Of a stretch of DNA of 64,000 nucleotides, positions 57,380-64,000 are shown piece after piece. Position 1 is the stretch's first letter. The number at the start of each line of letters is the position of its first letter. The position numbers were made by a program, and so were the translations under genes. The DNA lies in the NCBI RefSeq assembly GCF_017589465.1, contig NZ_JAELYA010000005.1:310001-374000 (forward strand). Reading direction: 5' to 3'. Under the pieces are notes generated by a model. That model had not been told where the DNA came from. It saw only the letters and a list, made by a program, of their open reading frames with translations, and ran no database searches. This DNA comes from Pseudomonas schmalbachii. GTDB lineage: Bacteria > Pseudomonadota > Gammaproteobacteria > Pseudomonadales > Pseudomonadaceae.

Positions 57380-57408
57380 GTAATAAAAAGGGCTCCTTTC
57401 GGAGCCCT
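57380..57408 (-). terminator. terminator of rmf
   Basis: AGGGCTCC (57389-57396), loop TTTC, GGAGCCCT (57401-57408). The U-tract (TTTTTATTA) lies on the minus strand, so this hairpin ends the minus-strand rmf transcript; it may also slow pyrD readthrough. Confidence 0.8.
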
Positions 57409-57467
57409 GGGGCTTGCGCCCTGCCGCCCGGATGGGGCGGCCTGGGTAAAGTCGGTGTGATCCTGGA

Positions 57468-57686
57468 TCAGGCGTTTGCGTGTTGAATCTGATTCAGACG
57501 TTGCACCCCAGCGGTGCCGGTAAGGCCATCCCAGTTGTCGCCACGACCTTCACGCCAGCCGTTCAGCCAGGATTGTCGTGTGGTGGGATGGGTAAAAGGA
57601 CAAAGATCACGGGATTTCCCGCTGACGCCGTATTGATAACCGCGCAAAAAAGCTCTTTCCAACGGATCACGCTTAAGTCTTCTCAT
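57468..57686 (-). CDS. rmf: ribosome modulation factor
   Basis: A 72-residue basic protein that dimerises 70S ribosomes into inactive 100S particles in stationary phase. The body RRLKRDPLERAFLRGYQYG and the conserved RQSWLNGWREGR are characteristic. GAGG lies 11 nt upstream of the ATG on the minus strand. It is divergent from rlmL and convergent with pyrD. Confidence 0.95.
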   Translation of the reverse strand: MRRLKRDPLERAFLRGYQYGVSGKSRDLCPFTHPTTRQSWLNGWREGRGDNWDGLTGTAGVQRLNQIQHANA

Positions 57687-58165
57687 CGGGTGTTGCCCTC
57701 ACTGTTGACTGTTATGTCCCGTTGGCCCCCCTTGGAGGCCTGGCGGAAAGCACCGCCAATGGGGTTCATTGCCGGCGTGACGAACCCCATCCGCCATCAT
57801 TGCGATGACGGGTTAAGCTGAGTTCTAACCAATGCGCATGACGCTGTGAACAACCAATTTGTAATAAAGACTTAACTCTTCTGGGCTGAAAGCCTCAGTT
57901 ATTTCTGGAAATCGAAGTGCCATTACGGCTAAACCCGCCTGGGGCGGGAGTTTGTAGTGGATGTGGAGTGAGCGGGAACTCAAATGAGATTTCCTCTCAT
58001 CCCGACGAGTGGGGCGAGAAGTGCGGCTCACGGTCGCAGACCGGCAAGGCCGTTGCCCCTGAAAATGATCAACAGCGTTCCGTTTCCCTGCTGTGAAGCG
58101 GAATTGGCTGATATGGCGCCCGATTCGGCGCCGTCTGAAGAGGGCTGCGGCCCGGGAAAGCTTGC
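57687..58165. other. rmf-rlmL divergent intergenic region
   Basis: 479 bp without a supported gene. It holds a perfect inverted repeat, ATGGGGTTC (57759-57767) with GAACCCCAT (57782-57790), and a small hairpin CCCGCC-TGG-GGCGGG (57934-57948). A minus-strand frame of 31 codons from within (57825-58031 region) has AT-rich codons, no ribosome site and is not called. Stationary-phase promoter elements for rmf should be here but are not recognisable by eye. Confidence 0.5.
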
Positions 58166-60352
58166 ATGGCGGAAATCTACGAACTGTTCCTTACCTGTCC
58201 CAAGGGACTCGATGGCCTGTTGCTGGAGGAGGCCCAGGCGCTCGGCCTGCAGCAGGCGCGGGCGCAGGTTTCCGCGGTGCGCGGCGAGGGCGATCTGGAA
58301 ACGGCATATCGCCTGTGCCTGTGGTCGCGCCTGGCCAACCGGGTGCTGATGGTGCTCGCGCGGTTCCCGGTGGCGGACGCCGAGGAACTCTACATGGGCG
58401 TGCGCAATGTCCCGTGGAGCGATCACCTGGACGCGGGCGGCAGCCTGGCAGTGGAGTTCAGCGGGCGCGGCTCGGGTATCGACAACACCCACTTCGGCGC
58501 CCTGAAGGTCAAGGATGCCATCGTCGATAGCCTGCGTGCCGAGTTCGGCCACCGGCCGACCGTGGACAAGGTCAACCCGGATATCCGCGTGCATCTGCAC
58601 CTCGATCGCGGCCAGGCGGTGCTGTCCCTCGATCTGTCCGGACACAGCCTGCATCAGCGCGGCTACCGCCTGCAGCAGGGCGCCGCGCCGCTGAAGGAAA
58701 ACCTTGCCGCGGCAATCCTGATTCGCGCCGGCTGGCCGAAGATCGCCGCGGAAGGCGGCGCTCTGTCCGACCCGATGTGCGGTGTCGGGACCTTCCTGGT
58801 CGAGGCTGCGCTGATGGCTGCCGACATCGCGCCGAACCTCAAGCGCGAGCGCTGGGGGTTCAGCCAGTGGCTGGGGCATATCCCGGTGCTGTGGAAGAAG
58901 CTGCTGGAGGACGCGGAGCAGCGGGCGGCTGCCGGACTGGCGAAGACGCCGCTGTGGATTCGCGGTTACGAGGCCGATCCCCGGCTGATCCAGCCGGCGC
59001 GCAACAATATCGAGCGGGCCGGTCTCGGCGAGTGGGTGAAGGTGTATCAGGGCGAGCTGGCCACTTTCGAGCCGCGCCCGGACAAGGGCCAGCGCGGCCT
59101 GGTGATCTGCAACCCGCCCTATGGCGAGCGTCTCGGTGACGAGGCGAGCCTGCTCTATCTCTACCAGAACCTTGGCGAGCGCCTGCGCCAGAGCTGCCTG
59201 GGCTGGAGCGCCGGCGTATTCACCGGCGCCCCGGAGCTGGGCAAGCGCATGGGCATCCGCAGCCACAAGCAATACGCCTTCTGGAACGGTGCGCTGCCCT
59301 GCAAACTGCTGATGCTGGATATCGATCCGCGTCAGTTCGTCACCGGCGAGCGTGGCGAATCGCGCGACGGACGCGAGCCGGCGGCAGCAGCGGCCGAGCC
59401 GGCGCGGCTCAGCGAGGGCGGGCAGATGTTCGCCAACCGCCTGCAGAAGAACCTCAAGCAACTGGGCAAGTGGGCGCGCCGGGAAAAGGTTGAATGCTAT
59501 CGCCTGTATGACGCCGACATGCCGGAATACGCGCTGGCCGTGGATATCTATCGCGACTGGGCGCATGTCCAGGAATATGCCGCGCCGAAATCCATCGATC
59601 CGGCCAAGGCCCAGGCCCGTCTGCTCGATGCGCTGGCGGCCTTGCCGCAGGCACTGGACATTCCGCCGGAGCGCATCGTGGTCAAGCGCCGCGAGCGACA
59701 GGTCGGCAAGAAGCAGTACGAACGGCAGAACACCGAAGGCCGCTTCATGGAGGTCCAGGAAGGCGGGGTGAAGCTGCTGGTCAACCTGGCCGACTACCTC
59801 GATACCGGCCTGTTCCTCGACCATCGTCCGATGCGCATGCGTATCCAGCGCGAGGCGGAGGGCAAGCGTTTCCTCAACCTGTTCTGCTACACCGCCACCG
59901 CGACCGTGCATGCGGCCAGGGGTGGTGCGCGCAGCACCACCAGCGTGGACCTGTCGCGGACCTACCTCGACTGGGGCCGGCGCAATCTCTCGTTGAACGG
60001 CTTCTCCGACAAGCAGCGCCTGGTGCAGAGCAACGTCATGGAATGGCTGCGCGAGGATCGTGGCGAATACGACCTGATCTTCATCGACCCGCCGACCTTC
60101 TCCAACTCCAAGCGCATGGAAGGGGTGTTCGATGTGCAGCGCGACCACGTCGAACTGATCGACCTGGCCATGGCACGGCTGGCGAAGGGTGGTGTTCTGT
60201 ACTTCTCGAACAACTTCCGCAAGTTCGAGATGGATGAAGGGGTGATGGCGCGCTACCAGGTCGAGGACATCAGCGCCCAGACGCTGGACCCCGACTTCGC
60301 GCGCAACGCCAGGATTCACAAAGCCTGGCGCATCACCGTGCGCGGAGCATGA
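58166..60352 (+). CDS. rlmL: 23S rRNA (guanine) methyltransferase RlmKL
   Basis: A 728-residue bifunctional enzyme: the N-terminal half (THUMP domain plus methyltransferase, RlmL) makes m2G2445 and the C-terminal half (RlmK) makes m7G2069 in E. coli numbering. The first SAM domain has DPMCGVGTFLVEAA and NPPYGERLG; the second has FLNLFCYTATATVHAA and FIDPPTFSNSKRM. Length and order are normal for the fused form. Confidence 0.96.
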   Translation: MAEIYELFLTCPKGLDGLLLEEAQALGLQQARAQVSAVRGEGDLETAYRLCLWSRLANRVLMVLARFPVADAEELYMGVRNVPWSDHLDAGGSLAVEFSGRGSGIDNTHFGALKVKDAIVDSLRAEFGHRPTVDKVNPDIRVHLHLDRGQAVLSLDLSGHSLHQRGYRLQQGAAPLKENLAAAILIRAGWPKIAAEGGALSDPMCGVGTFLVEAALMAADIAPNLKRERWGFSQWLGHIPVLWKKLLEDAEQRAAAGLAKTPLWIRGYEADPRLIQPARNNIERAGLGEWVKVYQGELATFEPRPDKGQRGLVICNPPYGERLGDEASLLYLYQNLGERLRQSCLGWSAGVFTGAPELGKRMGIRSHKQYAFWNGALPCKLLMLDIDPRQFVTGERGESRDGREPAAAAAEPARLSEGGQMFANRLQKNLKQLGKWARREKVECYRLYDADMPEYALAVDIYRDWAHVQEYAAPKSIDPAKAQARLLDALAALPQALDIPPERIVVKRRERQVGKKQYERQNTEGRFMEVQEGGVKLLVNLADYLDTGLFLDHRPMRMRIQREAEGKRFLNLFCYTATATVHAARGGARSTTSVDLSRTYLDWGRRNLSLNGFSDKQRLVQSNVMEWLREDRGEYDLIFIDPPTFSNSKRMEGVFDVQRDHVELIDLAMARLAKGGVLYFSNNFRKFEMDEGVMARYQVEDISAQTLDPDFARNARIHKAWRITVRGA

Positions 60353-60397
60353 GCTGGGGAAGGACCGCCGCGCCGTTGCAGCGCGGCGGCCTGGTGA

Positions 60398-61861
60398 TCA
60401 GCGTGCCGCGCTGCGCTTGGTGGTGCTGTAGAGGTCCAGCAGCACCTGGTCGAGAATCGACGATGCGCCCCACGGCCGGTTGCTGTTGAGGATCGCCACT
60501 ACCACCCAGTTGTTGCCGGTGGCATCGCGGCTGAAGCCGGCCAGGGCGCGAACGGTGTTCAGCGTGCCGGTCTTCACATGCGCTTCGCCCGCCATCGGCG
60601 TGCTGCGCAGGCGTTTGCGCATGGTGCCGTCCATCGCCACGATCGGCAGTGAGGAAACGAACTCCGCCGAATAGGGGCTGTGCCAGGCAGCCTGCAGCAT
60701 GGCCGCCATCTCGCGGGCGCTGACGCGCTCGTCACGCGAGAGGCCCGAGCCGTTCTCCATCACCAGGTGCGAGGCGATGATGCCCTTGCGCGCCAGCCAC
60801 TGGCGGATCGCCCGCTGTGCCGCCTGGCCGTCGTTGGCGTCCGCGCTGGTACGGTTTTGCGCGCCAATGGACAGGAACAGCTGCCGCGCCATGGTGTTGT
60901 TGCTGTACTTGTTGATGTCGCGAATGATCTCGACGACGTCCGGGGAGAACGCCCGCGCCACCAGCGTGGCGCTCTTCGGCACGTTGCCCTGGCGGTCCTT
61001 GCCGAGGATGCTGCCGCCGAGCTCCTGCCAGATGCCACGCACGGCGCCAGCCGTGTAGGTCGGATGGTCGAGCAGCGACATGTAGGTCTGCGCGCTGCAG
61101 CCCTGGGGGATCTGCCCGGTCGCCACCAGGTTGGCACCGTCGAATTGCGTCACGGGGTTGAAGCGCAGTTTCGGCCACGAGGGGCAGGTGGCCGGGGCGG
61201 TCACCTTGATCTGGTTCTCGATCCGCACGTTGGCCAGTGGCGGGTCCATCAGGACCGTGGCCTTGCCGGCATCGCTGCGTACCACCAGGCGAACGCTCTT
61301 CAGGTTGACCAGCAGCGAATCCGGGCCGACCAGGAACGGCTTGTTGTCGTCGCCGCCATCGTCATTGAATACCGGCAACTGCGGGGCGTTGAAATAGCCG
61401 CGGTCGAGCACCAGGTCGCCAGTGACTTTCTGCACGCCATTGGCGCGCAGGTCGCGCATCAGCAGCCAGAGCCTTTCCAGGTTCAGCTTGGGGTCGCCGC
61501 CTCCCTTGAGGTACAGGTTGCCGTTGAGCACGCCATTCTTCAGTTGGCCATCGGTATAGAACTCGGTCTTCCACTGGTAGGTCGGACCGAGCATTTCCAG
61601 TGCGGCGTAGGTCGTGAACAGCTTCATGGTCGACGCCGGGTTCACCGAAACGTCGGAGTTGAAGTAGGTCGGGTTGCCGGGACCATCGAGCGGAATCAGC
61701 ACCAGCGACAGTGCATCGTTGGTCAGCTTGCTGGCCTTGAGGGCCTTCTCGACCCTGACCGGCAGGGTCGTATTGATCTGGGCCAGCGCTGGTACGGTGA
61801 AGGGCAACAGCGTGGCAAGGGCTATGGCGCGCAATGACTTGAACATTTTTGAGAGTGACAT
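60398..61861 (-). CDS. dacB: D-alanyl-D-alanine carboxypeptidase/endopeptidase (PBP4)
   Basis: A 487-residue periplasmic class C penicillin-binding protein that trims peptidoglycan peptides. A signal peptide (SLRAIALATLLPFTVPALAQ) is followed by the catalytic triad of motifs: S77-x-x-K80 (PASTMK), S-x-N (KYSNN) and K-T-G (HVKTGTLN). A large insertion domain lies between the first two motifs. The start at 61861 (MSLSKMFK) is chosen; ATG 61846 is possible. Confidence 0.95.
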   Translation of the reverse strand: MSLSKMFKSLRAIALATLLPFTVPALAQINTTLPVRVEKALKASKLTNDALSLVLIPLDGPGNPTYFNSDVSVNPASTMKLFTTYAALEMLGPTYQWKTEFYTDGQLKNGVLNGNLYLKGGGDPKLNLERLWLLMRDLRANGVQKVTGDLVLDRGYFNAPQLPVFNDDGGDDNKPFLVGPDSLLVNLKSVRLVVRSDAGKATVLMDPPLANVRIENQIKVTAPATCPSWPKLRFNPVTQFDGANLVATGQIPQGCSAQTYMSLLDHPTYTAGAVRGIWQELGGSILGKDRQGNVPKSATLVARAFSPDVVEIIRDINKYSNNTMARQLFLSIGAQNRTSADANDGQAAQRAIRQWLARKGIIASHLVMENGSGLSRDERVSAREMAAMLQAAWHSPYSAEFVSSLPIVAMDGTMRKRLRSTPMAGEAHVKTGTLNTVRALAGFSRDATGNNWVVVAILNSNRPWGASSILDQVLLDLYSTTKRSAAR

Positions 61862-62104
61862 TCCAGGCAAGGCAGTGACAGGTAAGAAAGGGCAGGACGT
61901 TGGAATATTTACGTGCTGGTCTGGACCTGCCGGCGCATTATGCCGCAAGCCGAACGGTGATGCGCCTGCATTCTGGGCAATCGTCGGCTGTCGCCAGGAA
62001 TGCGACGGACTACCGGCCGGCCTGTCGCTCGCCTGAAGCGACGACGCCCGTCGACTACACTGCGGAGGCTGGCAACCAGTCCCCTGGAGAAGGAGCCTCA
62101 TCCC

Positions 62105-62449
62105 ATGGCCACCAATCGTTCCCGTCGCCTGCGCAAGAAGCTCTGCGTCGACGAATTCCAGGAGTTGGGCTTCGAACTGAGCTTCCAGTTCAAGGAAGGA
62201 CTCGCCGACGGTGCGACGGAGGAATTCCTCCAGCGTTTCGAAGCTGCGGTGCTGGCGCCGAACGAACTGAGTTACGCAGGTTGCGACGAGTTCGGCTTCA
62301 TCTGTCTGGCTCGACGTGGTTCGGTCAGCGAAGAGCAGCGGGCGCTGGTCGATGGCTGGCTGAAACAACAGTCGGAACTGGAGAAGTTCACCATCAGCCC
62401 GTTGATGGATGCCTGGTATCCCGATCAGCCGATTCATTCTCCGGCCTGA
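62105..62449 (+). CDS. yggL: YggL-like (DUF469) ribosome-associated protein
   Basis: A 114-residue basic protein: RSRRLRKKLCVDEFQELGFELSF, CDEFGFICLARRGSVSEEQR and the C-terminal PLMDAWY. YggL proteins bind the 50S subunit. GGAGAAGGAG precedes the ATG. It lies between dacB (divergent) and the roc system. Confidence 0.9.
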   Translation: MATNRSRRLRKKLCVDEFQELGFELSFQFKEGLADGATEEFLQRFEAAVLAPNELSYAGCDEFGFICLARRGSVSEEQRALVDGWLKQQSELEKFTISPLMDAWYPDQPIHSPA

Positions 62450-62947
62450 TCGCCGGGAATAGTTCGGCGGCGTCCCTGTCTGTATTGCGGCCGGCTCTGC
62501 CTTGCAGAGTTGTTGGCTGATTACTTTGCAATTAATTCTTACGAAAATTTCTTCGTGTCCAGCTTTCGGAATATCGATCGATCCTGGGTCGATAGGGGTA
62601 TTAATTAACTCCTGATCCGAAGTCCGGGGTTGTTGTTTTCAATTGGATTAATCTGAAATCCATGGATTCATGGAACTCTGCCGAATGGGAAAAAGTTGTA
62701 AGGGATATTCGTTGGTGGCAGCGGAATATTTCTCCGGGCTGGATGTTTCTTGTGGCAGGGGATTAGGACTTCCGCATGGATGCGTGTCCATGCTTCGGAG
62801 TCGTGTAGGGGGTGGATTTTTATCACGTAGGATTTTTCTTAAGACTAGTAAATTGAGAGGGATAGACCTCGACAGAATCCATCCGGGAGATATCTTGCGT
62901 GCAATCGCATTCGTGTGAATGCAGGTTGTTTTTTCCGGAGGAGTACT
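62450..62947. other. AT-rich intergenic region before the two-component system
   Basis: 498 bp, clearly more AT-rich than its surroundings, with no gene supported. A 34-codon frame from ATG 62662 and a longer 82-codon frame (62670-62918) lack ribosome sites. The region probably contains the regulated promoter of the response-regulator operon. Confidence 0.5.
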
Positions 62948-63574
62948 GTGAGCAAGATTCTTATCGTAGATGATCACCCCGTCATACGCATGGCGATGCG
63001 TGTATTGCTGGAAAAGGAGAACCACGCGATTGTCGGCGAGACAGACAACGGCGTCGACGCCCTGTCCCTGGCCAAAGAGCTGATTCCGGAACTTGTCATT
63101 CTCGATATCGGAATTCCGAAACTCGATGGACTGGAAGTCATCAGCCGTCTTTCGGCCTTCGACCTGCCGATGAAAGTTCTCGTCCTGACCGGACAGAGTG
63201 CCTCATTGTTTGCCATGCGTTGCATGCAGGCCGGCGCTTCGGGATTCGTTTGCAAACAGGGCGGATTGGCGGAGTTGATGAGTGCGGTCAATGCAGTGAT
63301 CGCCGGATACAACTACTTCCCCAGTACTGCAATTCGTCCCAGCCGCAGGAATGGCGGTCATATGGACGATCAGGAACTCATCCAGAGACTTTCCGACCGG
63401 GAAATGGCAGTTCTTCAATACCTGGCCAATGGCTATTCCAACAAGGAAATATCCGATCAGATGTTCATCAGCAACAAGACGGTCAGTACCTACAAGACCC
63501 GCCTGCTGCTGAAACTCAATGCCCATTCGCTGGTCGATCTGATCGAATTCGCCAAGCGCAACGCGCTGGTTTGA
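62948..63574 (+). CDS. NarL/LuxR-type response regulator (RocA2-like)
   Basis: A 208-residue DNA-binding regulator. The receiver domain has KILIVDDHPVIR, phospho-acceptor D53 (VILDIGIPKLDG) and the conserved Thr and Lys (VLTGQ, VCKQGG). The C-terminal LuxR helix-turn-helix is LSDREMAVLQYLANGYSNKEISDQ onward. The GTG at 62948 follows GGAGGAG (62937-62943). The sensor kinase gene starts 8 bp downstream. In P. aeruginosa the equivalent pair is rocA2-rocS2, which controls fimbrial and efflux genes; assignment here rests on position and fold. Confidence 0.88.
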   Translation: MSKILIVDDHPVIRMAMRVLLEKENHAIVGETDNGVDALSLAKELIPELVILDIGIPKLDGLEVISRLSAFDLPMKVLVLTGQSASLFAMRCMQAGASGFVCKQGGLAELMSAVNAVIAGYNYFPSTAIRPSRRNGGHMDDQELIQRLSDREMAVLQYLANGYSNKEISDQMFISNKTVSTYKTRLLLKLNAHSLVDLIEFAKRNALV

Positions 63575-63582
63575 GGTCGGCG

Positions 63583-64000
63583 ATGACTGGTCGCTTCGTA
63601 CGTGCCTTCCTTACGGTTTTCCTGGCCGCTCTTCTGTTGCCCTGTTCGTGTCTCGCACAGGCGGACAATCAGTCGTGGTCTCCCCTGAACCTGTTGGCAA
63701 GGCCGGCGAGCGATCGCTTCGTTCCCAATCTGTCGGAGTCCGATTGGCAGTGGCTGAGAAGCAAGCAAAAGCTGGTGGTCGGGGTCACCGATCCGGATTA
63801 TCCGCCGCTCGATATCACCGCCGGCCAGGGCTCCCTGGAGGGGGTTACCGCGGACTTCCTGGGCATTCTGGGAAGCGCGTTGAACCTGCAGATAGAGGTT
63901 CGGCGCTATCCCGACCGGGCCAGCGCTGTCGAGGCCTTGCGTGATGGCCAGATAGATCTGCTGAGCCGCTCGACCAGCTATGAAGCCGAATTTTCCGGCA
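63583..64000 (+). CDS. sensor histidine kinase, N-terminal part (3' cut by window; RocS2-like)
   Basis: An open frame from ATG 63583 to the window end, at least 139 codons. It starts with a signal sequence (RFVRAFLTVFLAALLLPCSCLAQ) and a periplasmic solute-binding (SBP_bac_3) domain: KLVVGVTDPDYPPLD, LEGVTADFLGILG, ALRDGQIDLLSRSTS. RocS-type unorthodox kinases carry such sensor domains ahead of the kinase, receiver and Hpt parts, which lie outside this window. Confidence 0.8.
   Translation, partial: MTGRFVRAFLTVFLAALLLPCSCLAQADNQSWSPLNLLARPASDRFVPNLSESDWQWLRSKQKLVVGVTDPDYPPLDITAGQGSLEGVTADFLGILGSALNLQIEVRRYPDRASAVEALRDGQIDLLSRSTSYEAEFSG

Noticed and set aside
57825..58031. A 68-codon minus-strand frame between rmf and rlmL
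   Set aside because: AT-rich codons, no ribosome site, and the first half is a shadow of GC-rich sequence; a short conserved-looking end is probably chance.
62670..62918. An 82-codon plus-strand frame before the response regulator
   Set aside because: No ribosome site, unusual composition, and the region looks like regulatory DNA.

Overview
The window looks like a chromosome segment of a Pseudomonas species close to the P. aeruginosa lineage. Its base composition is high in G+C with strong GC3 codon bias. A complete pel operon, a 1620-residue NAD-glutamate dehydrogenase, rmf, rlmL, dacB and a roc-type two-component system lie in the order I recall from P. aeruginosa. The species itself cannot be fixed from the sequence.

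Layout. (1) 1-7.1 kb: the 3' end of a DEAD-box helicase gene, a threonine aldolase, alaS, lysC, rsmA, then tRNA-Ser(GCT) and two identical tRNA-Arg(ACG) genes with recognisable promoters and terminators. (2) 7.0-25.6 kb: an AraC-type regulator with a nitrilase-fold protein, fadH, a coiled-coil protein, a PLP enzyme, a DUF1853 protein, NAD kinase/phosphoesterase/rhomboid in an overlapping series, a DUF1315/DUF2797 pair, pepN, and an Asp-box (YCF48-like) protein followed by an MMPL/RND transporter. (3) 25.6-28.3 kb: a visibly more AT-rich accessory patch with a SMI1/KNR4 (immunity-like) gene, an exported unknown bracketed by two 85-bp repeats, and an ankyrin lipoprotein. (4) 28.3-35.2 kb, minus strand: a six-gene MoxR/Bat operon (MoxR, DUF58, DUF4381, BatA, BatB-BatC fusion, BatD). 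(5) 35.5-40.5 kb: gdhB. (6) 40.5-53.4 kb: the pel exopolysaccharide operon pelABCDEFG, preceded by two FleQ-box-like sites. (7) 53.4-64 kb: a small lipoprotein, two unrecognised proteins, an exported Rossmann protein, pyrD, rmf, rlmL, dacB, a YggL-like gene, and a response regulator with the start of its sensor kinase, cut by the window end.

How they work together. RsmA, the FleQ-type boxes and the c-di-GMP site of PelD (R367xxD370 and R402) are different control levels of the motile-to-biofilm switch, and a roc-type two-component system sits nearby. alaS, the tRNAs, rmf and rlmL serve translation. The Bat operon is a compact envelope-associated MoxR-AAA/VWA system. The best candidate for undescribed biology is the accessory patch at 25.6-28.3 kb: three unrelated orphan genes, two or all of which look like immunity or accessory proteins, with a mobile-looking repeat cassette. 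No classical IS, prophage or CRISPR array was seen.
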